This document shows, piece by piece, positions 17,680 to 25,727 of a DNA stretch of 64,000 bases (within the stretch, counting starts at the first letter, position 1; every line of letters starts with the position of its first letter). The position numbers were made by a program, and so were the translations under genes. Below the pieces are notes generated by a model. That model was not told the origin of the DNA and did no database searches. It saw only the letters and a program-made list of their open reading frames with translations. The stretch lies in contig JAEVYY010000016.1 in assembly GCA_023392535.1 (NCBI GenBank), positions 1 through 64,000 on the forward strand, written 5' to 3'. The DNA comes from Bacillota bacterium. Lineage in GTDB: Bacteria > Bacillota > Clostridia > Lachnospirales > Lachnospiraceae.

Positions 17680-18360
17680 CTACTGGTTAATTTCATCATT
17701 CTGGCAAACTAAGTTAGCACTTAAAATATTATTTATCTTATATAATTCTTCTATAATATCAATATTTTTATTCGTCTTTTGATTCAAAACATATTGAGAT
17801 ATCTCATAAATATATTCTATATTTTCATCGGTAGTATTCTTTACTTTCATTTTGGCTTTGCCTTTATATACACTATTGACCACTTTTTCAATTGCATCTG
17901 CCTCTTTCCGCTTTCCACGGATCACAAGCAAATAGCGGTCGTTGTTTTTAACCGTTCCAAAAATCAAAAGAAAAAGAAAAATAACAGATGAACCAATTAC
18001 AGCAATCATATATTCAGAGACTCCACAGCAAATACCAATGGCAATTCCCCAAAAGATATAAGCGGTATCTCTAGGGTCTTTAATTGCTGTACGAAAACGT
18101 ACGATTGATAATGCTCCTACCATACCAAGTGACAATGCAATATTATTTCCGATCACATTCATTACCAATGTTGTTACAAGTGTCAGCATTGCCAAAGATA
18201 CATTAAATCTAACACTATATACAGCGTCAGAATGAGATATTCTGTAAGACACATAAATTACCACACTTAATATGACCGCTACTAAAAAATTTATTAAAAT
18301 ATCCTCTAATGTGATTGCTCCTGATTCTACTGTCAAATAATTTGCTAATTGCTCTTTCAT
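17680..18360 (-). CDS. DUF4956 membrane protein
   Basis: A protein of about 226 residues with four predicted membrane segments in its first 130 residues, including the conserved block ALSLGMVGALSIVRFRTAIKDPRDTAYIFWGIAIG, which is diagnostic of DUF4956. The C-terminal part (about 135-226) is soluble. Function is unknown, though the family regularly occurs with VTC-domain and CotH proteins. The start at 18360 is chosen because AAGGAG lies 10 nt upstream; a longer frame would overlap the preceding gene by 32 bp. Confidence 0.85.
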   Translation of the reverse strand: MKEQLANYLTVESGAITLEDILINFLVAVILSVVIYVSYRISHSDAVYSVRFNVSLAMLTLVTTLVMNVIGNNIALSLGMVGALSIVRFRTAIKDPRDTAYIFWGIAIGICCGVSEYMIAVIGSSVIFLFLLIFGTVKNNDRYLLVIRGKRKEADAIEKVVNSVYKGKAKMKVKNTTDENIEYIYEISQYVLNQKTNKNIDIIEELYKINNILSANLVCQNDEINQ

Positions 18361-18379
18361 TTTCTCTATGCTCCTTCTT

Positions 18380-19093
18380 TTAAAAAATAGTCGTATTTCC
18401 GAAACTAACACTTCTCGCTCTGCAATACTTGCTGTTAGAAGTTTGTGTCTTTTTACAATTGTCCAATAAATCTTTCACATATGAAAAAAGGAAATGATTA
18501 TATTTGACCTCCATAGTGACATCATCTGGATGACCTACTGGATAAAGCGGTAAATTATTAGAAAAAAAATCCAGATTGCTTTCTGTTGCTCTTAAATCAG
18601 AATCAAATGTAATCCTAATATCATTTTCGGGGACTATAAAAGCCTTCCTTTGATACTCAACAATACATTTAGGCACATATCGTTTGGTACTCATTTCTAA
18701 GTATAACTCTTCAGCAAACTTATTATTTTTATCTTTTATTAGTACACTGTAATCACATTCTATAAGTCTTGAGGCCTCTTCCTTTGTAATGAGCAGCGAG
18801 CGCTTTCGCTGATTGTCATTAAATTTTTCTTTCATCTCAAGCTTTACATATGGTTCCTTCAGCGAATAACTTCTTAAACGTATTTTCTTTCGATTTAACA
18901 ATCCTTCCTGTTTTTCTTCAAAATCTGTATTGTATATGGTATCAAAATAAAGTGATCTTACAAGATATCCATCATTCCCATTATGGGCATCCTCATGTAA
19001 CACTTGTTTTAATAAATTAAACTGTTGTGATGCTATTCTTAATGAAATCACATATTTCTTTTCTTTCCTGAATACATTTAAATACTGTACCAC
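18380..19093 (-). CDS. VTC-domain protein (polyphosphate polymerase-like)
   Basis: A VTC domain of about 237 residues without the SPX part found in yeast. The tunnel-fold residues are all in place: FRKEKKYVIS, VRSLYFDT, KIRLRSY, KLEMKEK, IRITFDSDLRA and MEVKYNHF, so catalytic competence looks intact. In yeast Vtc4 this domain makes polyphosphate from ATP; bacterial single-domain versions are less well characterised. No ATG fits; GTG at 19093 has GGGGTG 6 nt upstream, while a GTG at 19102 is possible. It is the first gene of the polysaccharide operon. Confidence 0.85.
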   Translation of the reverse strand: MVQYLNVFRKEKKYVISLRIASQQFNLLKQVLHEDAHNGNDGYLVRSLYFDTIYNTDFEEKQEGLLNRKKIRLRSYSLKEPYVKLEMKEKFNDNQRKRSLLITKEEASRLIECDYSVLIKDKNNKFAEELYLEMSTKRYVPKCIVEYQRKAFIVPENDIRITFDSDLRATESNLDFFSNNLPLYPVGHPDDVTMEVKYNHFLFSYVKDLLDNCKKTQTSNSKYCRARSVSFGNTTIF

Positions 19094-19125
19094 ATATTTC
19101 ACCCCGTAATCATTTTTCTATATAA

Positions 19126-19159
19126 TAAAACGGCAGACTTCCATACGCTAAAGTCTGCC
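19126..19159 (-). terminator. Terminator between nadE and the polysaccharide operon
   Basis: GGCAGACTT (19132-19140) and AAGTCTGCC (19151-19159) form a perfect 9-bp stem with a 10-nt loop. On the minus strand it is followed by GTTTTATTATA. It ends the nadE transcript about 60 bp after the stop codon and just before the first polysaccharide gene. Confidence 0.7.
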
Positions 19160-19217
19160 TGACATGCTCTCTTTTTATCTTCGGTGATGATTAAATTTAT
19201 TTCGTTATCCTATTATC

Positions 19218-21128
19218 CTACAATTTTTCTATTTCGTCTAACCATATTTTTGCTACGGCGTCAGAAGGCATTCGTAAATCTCCTCTCGGCGATACTGCAA
19301 CGCTGCCCACCTTAGGACCGTCTGGAAGACAGGATCTCTTAAACTGCTGTGAAAAGAACCTGCTATAAAAAATTTTTAACCATTTCAATATGACCATTTC
19401 TTCATATATACCCGCAAAAGCTGTCTTAGCGATCCGATAGATCTTTGTTGGTTCGAACGCGCATCGTAACATATAATAAAGAAAAAAATCATGTAATTCA
19501 TAAGGCCCTACAATATCCTCTGTTTTTTGTGCAATGTTTCCTTCTTCTGGAGGCAGGAGCTCTGGGCTGACCGGTGTATCGAGCACATCCACAAGAACTT
19601 TATTCAATTCAGTATTCTCACAGGTTTCTGCATAAAAATGCACTAAATGCCTTATTAATGTTTTTGGAACACCAGCATTTACCCCATACATAGACATATG
19701 ATCACCGTTATAAGTAGCCCAGCCTAGTGCTAGTTCAGACATATCTCCTGTCCCAATAACAAGTCCACCAACTTTATTCGCAATGTCCATTAAAACCTGT
19801 GTCCGCTCTCTGGCCTGTCCATTTTCATAGGTCACATCATGGACATTCGTATCCTGTTTGATGTCTCTAAAATGAATTGTGACAGATTCCCTGATATCCA
19901 CTTCCTCTAAAGTAACCCCAAGCGTTTTAGACAAAATGCAGGCATTTTCATAGGTTCTATCGGTTGTTCCAAAGCACGGCATCGTAACTGCTATAATATT
20001 ATCTCTTTCAATTTCTAACAAATCAAAGGTTCTGACCGTTACCAGCAATGCCAGGGTAGAGTCTAATCCTCCTGATATTCCAATCACTGCTTTTTTACTT
20101 CCTGTATGTTCCAATCTCTTTTTCAACCCATAGGACTGAATCGACAAAATTTCTTCACATCTCTTTTCGCGCATATGCTGATCTGCCGGTACAAATGGCA
20201 TCTTCCCAAAAATACGGTGTAATTGTATTTCTCTTTTCGTTAAGCGGAAAGGAATACTCAAATACGCACTGTCTTTCTCTACGAAGAAGGTATTCATTCT
20301 TCTTCTTTCCATACAAATTCTATGAATATCAATATCCGCGTATACTGTTTCATTCTGAAAACGATTGGCCTCCGCCAAAATCGTTCCATTCTCTGCTATT
20401 ATATTGTGCCCACCGAACACAATATCCTGTGTAGACTCTCCCTCACCGGCATTCGCATAAATATAAGCGGCTAATAATCTTGCCGAGGTGGCAGCAATTA
20501 ATGTCTCCCGATACGTATCTTTTCCAACAGTCTCATTTGAGGCAGACAGATTCACAATCACAGTTGCGCCTGCTAATGTATGATCCGTACTTGGCGGATT
20601 CACTGCCCATACATCCTCACAGATTTCGCAGCCCACGACAAGACCTTCCATCCCCTCCGCTTCCAAAAGTATATTCCTTCCAAACGGTATATTCACGCCT
20701 TCAAAGTTGCAAGTTCTTACTGCATTATCTCCTGAAGTAAAATAACGGCATTCATAAAATTCTGCATAGTTAGGGAGATAAGATTTTGGTATAAATGCTA
20801 AAATTTTGCCATTTTGTATAACTGCTGCCACATTATATAATTTTTGTTTATACGCTAATGGCAACCCAATAAAAATCAAAGCATCCCTTTCTTTCGTATG
20901 GCTTGCTATAACTTTTAGCTGCTCACGCGCACTTTTTAATAAGAGCTCTTGTAAGAATAAATCGTTACAGGTATAACCTGTCAGGCATAGTTCTGGAAAT
21001 ACTAGAATCTGTGCACCTTTTTCAATGGATTCTTCTATCTTCTGACAGATAGCCTTTGCGTTATAGGTCGGATCAGCAACCCTGATTTTTGGCGTAATAG
21101 CAGCTACTTTTACAAATCCATGTTTCAT
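19218..21128 (-). CDS. nadE: Glutamine-dependent NAD+ synthetase
   Basis: A 636-residue two-domain enzyme that converts nicotinate adenine dinucleotide to NAD+ using glutamine-derived ammonia. The N-terminal nitrilase-like glutaminase domain (about 1-290) shows the Glu-Lys-Cys triad: LVFPELCLTGY, IPKSYLPNYAEFYE and VGCEICEDVW. The C-terminal synthetase domain starts around 335 with the PP-loop GISGGLDSTLAL and includes IGTGDMSELALGW. Length is typical for the long bacterial form. It is probably co-transcribed with hslO, which ends 49 bp upstream. Confidence 0.96.
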   Translation of the reverse strand: MKHGFVKVAAITPKIRVADPTYNAKAICQKIEESIEKGAQILVFPELCLTGYTCNDLFLQELLLKSAREQLKVIASHTKERDALIFIGLPLAYKQKLYNVAAVIQNGKILAFIPKSYLPNYAEFYECRYFTSGDNAVRTCNFEGVNIPFGRNILLEAEGMEGLVVGCEICEDVWAVNPPSTDHTLAGATVIVNLSASNETVGKDTYRETLIAATSARLLAAYIYANAGEGESTQDIVFGGHNIIAENGTILAEANRFQNETVYADIDIHRICMERRRMNTFFVEKDSAYLSIPFRLTKREIQLHRIFGKMPFVPADQHMREKRCEEILSIQSYGLKKRLEHTGSKKAVIGISGGLDSTLALLVTVRTFDLLEIERDNIIAVTMPCFGTTDRTYENACILSKTLGVTLEEVDIRESVTIHFRDIKQDTNVHDVTYENGQARERTQVLMDIANKVGGLVIGTGDMSELALGWATYNGDHMSMYGVNAGVPKTLIRHLVHFYAETCENTELNKVLVDVLDTPVSPELLPPEEGNIAQKTEDIVGPYELHDFFLYYMLRCAFEPTKIYRIAKTAFAGIYEEMVILKWLKIFYSRFFSQQFKRSCLPDGPKVGSVAVSPRGDLRMPSDAVAKIWLDEIEKL

Positions 21129-21177
21129 AACTGTGACCTCCTGTTCGATTCCCTTACAGACGATTACCTATATAGAA

Positions 21178-22056
21178 TCATTTGCTTTTTTTATAGATAT
21201 TTTTTAATTCATCGACTGAAAAACTATAATTGGTATTACAAAAATGGCAATTTACCTCAATCTCTTTTCCCTCTTCTATCATTTCCTGAATTTCTTTTTT
21301 ACCGATACTGATAATTGCCTTTTCTACTCTGGTTTTATCACAGTTACAATAGTATCTTGTAGGTATTGTTTCTAAAATTTCCAGGTCCATTCCTTCCAAT
21401 AATAATTCTAACATCTGCTCCGGAGTATTTCCTGCATTTAGAATTGATGTTACGGAATCAATCCTCTGTAGATTAGCTTCTAATTTTTGAATTACTTCCT
21501 CTTCTGCAAATGGCATCAATTGAACGATAAAACCACCAGCTTGTTTGACTGTATTATTTTTTTCCATCAGAACACCTAGTCCTACAGAAGAAGGTATTTG
21601 CTCAGAATTCGCAAAATAATAGGTCAAATCTTCCGCAATCTCACCTGTCTGTAATAAAGTCTGACCGGAATAAGGCTCCTTTAATCCCATATCTTTTATT
21701 ACATTTAAGAACCCTTTTCCAACGGCTGATCCAACATCCAGTTTTCCAATTGCATTGGGTGGAAGCATGATCTGTGGCTCCACCGCATAGCCCTTCACTT
21801 GTGCCTTGGAGTCTGCCGTTACAGTCATTCCTTTCATGGGACCATCGCCCTTTATCTGTAAGGTCAGTAAATCTTTCTCCCCCTTAAGCATACTTCCCAT
21901 CATCGTTCCTGCTGTTAACAAACGTCCTAATGCCGCCGTTACGACCGGACTCGTATTATGTCGTTGCCTCGCTTCTTCCACCGTTTCTCTTGTAGTGGCC
22001 GCAAATGCCCTTATTTGTGCATCTGCTGCTGTCGCTCTTACTATATAATCTGCCAT
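21178..22056 (-). CDS. hslO: Redox-regulated chaperone Hsp33
   Basis: A 292-residue cytosolic holdase chaperone that is activated by oxidation. The N-terminal domain has the family start DYIVRATAADAQIRAFAATTRETVEEAR and the LLTAGTMMGSMLKGE segment. The C-terminal zinc switch has the four cysteines in CNC and CHFC arrangement (about 237-272). Length is standard. The start ATG at 22056 is preceded by AGGAAGG, 11 nt away, and this ribosome binding site is formed by the outer edge of a 58-bp palindromic element (22076-22133). Confidence 0.96.
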   Translation of the reverse strand: MADYIVRATAADAQIRAFAATTRETVEEARQRHNTSPVVTAALGRLLTAGTMMGSMLKGEKDLLTLQIKGDGPMKGMTVTADSKAQVKGYAVEPQIMLPPNAIGKLDVGSAVGKGFLNVIKDMGLKEPYSGQTLLQTGEIAEDLTYYFANSEQIPSSVGLGVLMEKNNTVKQAGGFIVQLMPFAEEEVIQKLEANLQRIDSVTSILNAGNTPEQMLELLLEGMDLEILETIPTRYYCNCDKTRVEKAIISIGKKEIQEMIEEGKEIEVNCHFCNTNYSFSVDELKNIYKKSK

Positions 22057-22075
22057 TTAATACCATACCTTCCTG

Positions 22076-22133
22076 TGTGAGACTTAGTAATGCTTAGCAG
22101 CCGTATTATGGCTGCTTAGCATTACTTCTCACA
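22076..22133. repeat. 58-bp dispersed palindromic element, copy 1
   Basis: The element runs TGTGAGA ... TCTCACA with long, nearly self-complementary arms and the loop GTATTAT between AGCAGCC and GGCTGCT. The left arm carries an extra CTT, so pairing has one small bulge and one T-T mismatch. Copies 2 and 3 in this window have exactly the same length and ends. It lies directly upstream of the hslO ribosome binding site. Confidence 0.85.
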
Positions 22134-22196
22134 GTACATTTCCGCTTCCAGCGGCTCATATAATTCGTGAGAGAAGACGCATGCGGCCTCTTTCTG

Positions 22197-22254
22197 TGTG
22201 AGATTTAGTAATTCTTAGCAGCCGTATTATGGCTGCTTAGCATTCCTTCTCACA
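22197..22254. repeat. 58-bp dispersed palindromic element, copy 2
   Basis: This copy has the same 58-bp length and TGTGAGA/TCTCACA ends as copy 1, and differs from it at four positions by my reading. It begins at the base next to the stop codon of the methyltransferase gene (22255). The 63 bp between copies 1 and 2 contains CCGCTTCCAGCGG and CGCATGCG palindromes but no gene. Confidence 0.85.
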
Positions 22255-23010
22255 CTATTTCCCCTTCTCTCTCGCTACAAAATAGACTCTTTCACTCTTT
22301 TCATTTGGTGCATGAAAAGTAAAGGCATCATATACAGCCAAAAATTCCAGACCTGCTTCTTCAAGAAGCTTCCTTATAGTTGCGATATCATAAGCACGTT
22401 GAAAGTGCGTTTCTTCATATTTATGATATGATATCTGATCTTCCTTTACAAATAGGGTCAGACTGTATTCGTTTATTTGTTCTTCCTCATCATAATAATT
22501 ATCCCAAATAAAACTACACCTATCTCTGTTTTCTGCAAAAGTATGTTTCCCTAATATTTGTTGATATTTATAAATTGTGTTCAAATCAAAAATGAAAATA
22601 CCTTTTGGATCCAAATAATTATTGACGAGACGAAATACGTTAAGTAAATCGTTTTCTTCTAGTATATAGTTAATAGAGTCACAAATACTGATTACAGCTC
22701 GTACCGTCCCAAACAACTCAAATTCTCTCATATCCTGTAACAAATATAAAATATCATGGTTGCTTGTTTCCTTCTTTTCAAGGGCAATCTGCAACATATC
22801 CTCGGCATTATCAATACCAATCATGTCATATCTTTTTTCTGCAAACCGTTCTGTCAGATTACCCGTTCCACATCCCAAATCCAACAACAAACCTTCTGTA
22901 ATTTGATATGATCTCAGTAATTTCTCCACATAATCTGCCCACTCTTGATAGGGAACATCATCCATAAGAGTGTCATATACTTTTGCAAAACTTGTATATG
23001 CTTCCACCAT
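22255..23010 (-). CDS. Class I SAM-dependent methyltransferase
   Basis: A 251-residue cytosolic protein. The SAM-binding motif I is LLLDLGCGTGNLTERFAEK (about 41-59), followed by the motif II acid in MIGIDNAEDML and QDMREFELFGTVRAVISICDSINYI. The C-terminal half has beta strands ending DAFTFHAPNEKSERVYFVAREK, as in the family of small methyltransferases found next to hslO in Lachnospiraceae. The substrate is unknown. It begins YTSFAKVYDTLMDDVPYQEWADYV, which is typical. It is in the hslO-nadE direction, but two palindromic elements separate it from hslO. Confidence 0.85.
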   Translation of the reverse strand: MVEAYTSFAKVYDTLMDDVPYQEWADYVEKLLRSYQITEGLLLDLGCGTGNLTERFAEKRYDMIGIDNAEDMLQIALEKKETSNHDILYLLQDMREFELFGTVRAVISICDSINYILEENDLLNVFRLVNNYLDPKGIFIFDLNTIYKYQQILGKHTFAENRDRCSFIWDNYYDEEEQINEYSLTLFVKEDQISYHKYEETHFQRAYDIATIRKLLEEAGLEFLAVYDAFTFHAPNEKSERVYFVAREKGK

Positions 23011-23044
23011 TATAAGCCTTTCTTATTACCATTTTATATAGTTA

Positions 23045-23896
23045 TTAATCAGCCAATTTAGACGCAATATAAAATCCTACTGCAAAAGTAATGCAGCCTG
23101 TTAATACAGAAATTACATTATATTTACTTAAATCCGATATCAGTATAATCGCGATAGGAGAAGCGATTACCAGACCCAGAATTGCACAATATGCATAATT
23201 TGGTGCCTTAATAAATATTATTTCAATAATCTTCGCAATTACACCAATACCAACTAAAACACCGATTCCGAACGGAAACAATATACTTACTCCCTGCATC
23301 ATACCATTGATATCAAAAGAAAGTGCTGCTTTAATGAACAATGTAATCGTTTCTACTATCGTTGTGTAATACCCCAAAATCATTAGTACCATGGAACCAC
23401 TAACACCCGGTATAATCATGGTCGCACTAGCGATTACACCAACCAAAAATAATTTTATAACATTGATCAGATTAAAACTCACATCTGCAGCGCTTCCTTC
23501 CGCCTCACCTACCGCAGCCATTCCTACGACCAAAGCAAAAAAAGCCAAGAAAGCAATTCCATTCCCGACATTTACCTTTTTTCCAGTAGACTTTAGTAAA
23601 TTCAGTATGATCGGTAGTCCACCAAGAATCAGGCCAATAAATAGAAAATTTGTCTGAACAGGGTAAACTTTAAACAAAAAATTAATGACAAAAGATAAAG
23701 CACCAATTCCCAGAACAGCTCCCAATAAGATCGGAAATAATGTCTTCACACTTTCTTTAAATTCTTTTACAATATGAGTGATAGCATGAATCAGTTTGTC
23801 ATAGATGCCAAGTGACACCGCCATTGTCCCACCGCTCACTCCTGGTATAATATTTGCAATACCGATTACGATTCCCTTTAATAACGTTTTAATCAT
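23045..23896 (-). CDS. DUF368 membrane protein, probable undecaprenyl-phosphate translocase (PopT-like)
   Basis: A 283-residue polytopic membrane protein with the double family signature: GIANIIPGVSGGTMAVSLGIYDKLI near the N-terminus and MIIPGVSGSMVLMILGYY in the middle, each at the start of an inverted half. About eight membrane segments are visible. DUF368 proteins (PopT) were reported to flip undecaprenyl phosphate back across the membrane, recycling the carrier for peptidoglycan and surface polymers. It has no obvious operon partner here; hisC lies 31 bp upstream in the same direction. Confidence 0.85.
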   Translation of the reverse strand: MIKTLLKGIVIGIANIIPGVSGGTMAVSLGIYDKLIHAITHIVKEFKESVKTLFPILLGAVLGIGALSFVINFLFKVYPVQTNFLFIGLILGGLPIILNLLKSTGKKVNVGNGIAFLAFFALVVGMAAVGEAEGSAADVSFNLINVIKLFLVGVIASATMIIPGVSGSMVLMILGYYTTIVETITLFIKAALSFDINGMMQGVSILFPFGIGVLVGIGVIAKIIEIIFIKAPNYAYCAILGLVIASPIAIILISDLSKYNVISVLTGCITFAVGFYIASKLAD

Positions 23897-23927
23897 TACT
23901 AATCTCCTTTTTCATATATTCCATTTG

Positions 23928-24983
23928 TTACTGCCGCATATAATCCCTCAAAACCCTTAACAATATGTCCATCTGTTCATCCGTACCAATTGATATCCGC
24001 AAATAATTATCAATTCTTGGCTTCGCAAAATGCCTTACAAAAATATTTTTTTTCCGTAACATATCCTGTAATTCATAAGCTGTGTACTTTGGATGTGTTG
24101 CAAATATAAAATTACTTTTAGAATCCGTTAATTCAAATCCCAATACCCTAAGTTGTGGTTTAATTCTCTCACGAGTCGCAATTATTTTAGAAACAATTTT
24201 TTTAAAATATATATCATCTTTTACTGCCATAGCACCTAATTCTATGGAAGGCATATTCATGGTATAGGAATTGAATGAAAATTTCACATCACTTAAATAG
24301 CGGATTAATTTTTCGCTGCCGAATGCATATCCAATTCGTATTCCTGCCATCGCCCGCGACTTTGAAAACGTCTGTACAATAAGCAGATTTTCATACTTCT
24401 GAATTAGCGGCAATGCACTGATTCCCCCAAAATCAATATACGCTTCATCGATAATGACCACCACACCAGGATTGGCTTTTACTACATCTTCAATTAAGTC
24501 AAGAGACTCTAGCTCACCAGTTGGCGCGTTAGGATTTGGAACTATAATTCCACCATTTGGAATAAAATAATCCTCCGCACAAATTTTAAACTTCTCATCT
24601 AAGGCCTGGGTCTTATAAGGAATTCGAAATAGTTCCGCCCACACATCATAAAAAGAGTATGTAATATCTGGAAATAAAATTGGCTTATCGGAATTAAAAA
24701 AAGTTAGAAAGCTCATCGCCAATACATCATCTGAACCGACTCCCACAAAAATTTGTTTTTTATCAATTTGATAGTACTCTGATAATGCATTTACCAATAA
24801 CGTAGATGAGGTATCTGGATATAATCGCAACGACGAGATATCCAAGTCATGCACCGCTGAAAAAATACCAGGAGCCGGTGGATATGGACATTCATTGGTA
24901 TTTAACTTTATCATATCAAACTTATTCGGTTGTTCTCCAGGTACATAAGGTGTTACTTTACGGACATTTTTTTCCCAATTCAT
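23928..24983 (-). CDS. hisC: Histidinol-phosphate aminotransferase-like PLP enzyme
   Basis: A 351-residue fold-type I aminotransferase. The PLP lysine is in QTFSKSRAMAGIRIGYA (about 206-222), the substrate-binding start has KLNTNECPYPPAPG, and PNPNAPTGELE and IIDEAYIDFGG match the HisC signatures. The C-terminal arginine is in NYLRISIGT. In the cell HisC converts imidazole-acetol phosphate to histidinol phosphate. It is not next to other his genes, so it could also serve tyrosine/phenylalanine transamination or a stand-alone role. Confidence 0.88.
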   Translation of the reverse strand: MNWEKNVRKVTPYVPGEQPNKFDMIKLNTNECPYPPAPGIFSAVHDLDISSLRLYPDTSSTLLVNALSEYYQIDKKQIFVGVGSDDVLAMSFLTFFNSDKPILFPDITYSFYDVWAELFRIPYKTQALDEKFKICAEDYFIPNGGIIVPNPNAPTGELESLDLIEDVVKANPGVVVIIDEAYIDFGGISALPLIQKYENLLIVQTFSKSRAMAGIRIGYAFGSEKLIRYLSDVKFSFNSYTMNMPSIELGAMAVKDDIYFKKIVSKIIATRERIKPQLRVLGFELTDSKSNFIFATHPKYTAYELQDMLRKKNIFVRHFAKPRIDNYLRISIGTDEQMDILLRVLRDYMRQ

Positions 24984-25064
24984 AACACGATTCCTCTCTT
25001 CCCAAATGAAACTTATTGACTAACCTATACTATCAAATATCATGGTCTAATGCAATCCTTAATC

Positions 25065-25412
25065 CTAGATCAATCTTCTGTCCTTAATCGAAAAAGTGAC
25101 CTGATCATCAATTCTGCAGGAAATTTTAAAATCCGATATTTTTACAATTAATTCTTCCATGTAATTTTTATCTACAAATTTTTTACGAAATTCAATGACA
25201 TACTCCGTAGTCTCTGCCCGCTTCATAACTGCAGATTTAATGGGCAATAGAAAGAATTCTTTCTTTCTATATAATAAAGCAATGCCTAAAAACTTATTTT
25301 TCCCAGTTTCTTTCTTTTCTAGTATTACTGCCATACCTGCAATAGTTTGGAAAAATATGAGAAAAGGTATGAAAAAAGACCAAATGTATATTACCAGCTT
25401 CCATTCCTTCAA
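25065..25412 (-). CDS. Hypothetical small membrane protein
   Basis: A 115-residue protein with one hydrophobic helix at about 7-31 (VIYIWSFFIPFLIFFQTIAGMAVIL) and a basic soluble part. No family is recognised. The start is a TTG at 25412 with AAGGAT about 9 nt upstream; there is no in-frame ATG nearby. It faces the riboswitch-controlled symporter across a 315-bp intergenic region with two kinds of direct repeats. Confidence 0.5.
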   Translation of the reverse strand: MKEWKLVIYIWSFFIPFLIFFQTIAGMAVILEKKETGKNKFLGIALLYRKKEFFLLPIKSAVMKRAETTEYVIEFRKKFVDKNYMEELIVKISDFKISCRIDDQVTFSIKDRRLI

Positions 25413-25433
25413 ATTAATTTCATCCTTTTTTAC

Positions 25434-25517
25434 TGTTAAATTTAGTAACGTATCTAATTATGCGCTAAATGTGCGCTAAAGTAGTTGTTTTTTCCAATAA
25501 ATTATGTTAAATTTAGT
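25434..25517. repeat. Direct repeats in the divergent intergenic region
   Basis: TGTTAAATTTAGT occurs at 25434-25446 and at 25505-25517, and TGCGCTAAA occurs at 25461-25469 and 25472-25480, 11 bp apart. They lie upstream of the glycine riboswitch and between divergent genes, so they may be regulator sites; the 11-bp period is close to one DNA turn. Confidence 0.45.
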
Positions 25518-25550
25518 TCCATAATAAAGAACAAGAAATAGTTTTTTATT

Positions 25551-25703
25551 CTCTGGAGAGTCTTTGCTGGAAATTTCAAGTCAAAGCGCCGAAGGTGTAA
25601 CGCAGGGCGACCTGTCTATCTCTCAGGCAAAAGGACAGAGCATTCATAATGCATGTTCTACTCTTGAGAGAGCTGATACGAAAGTAGCAGCTCTTATTTT
25701 TAT
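25551..25703 (+). ncRNA. Glycine riboswitch, singlet type, with terminator
   Basis: CTCTGGAGAG followed by GCGCCGAAGGTGTAACGC and CTATCTCTCAGGCAAAAGGACAGAG matches the gcvT aptamer core, including the conserved GCGCCGAAGG and CTCTCAGGCAAAAGGACAG blocks. A second aptamer is missing; CTCTTGAGAGAG (about 25660-25672) could be the ghost-aptamer stem of singlet switches. AGAGCTG ... CAGCTCT (about 25668-25695) around a GAAA tetraloop, followed by TATTTTTAT, is a terminator-like platform. The next gene is an alanine/glycine symporter. Confidence 0.9.
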
Positions 25704-25727
25704 GAATTAAGAGAGGAAGGAACAAAA

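Noticed and set aside
22066..22080. CACACAGGAA similar to the lacZ ribosome binding region, hinting at vector sequence
   Set aside because: It is part of the 58-bp element edge found at two natural loci with native flanks, and no other vector sequence is present.
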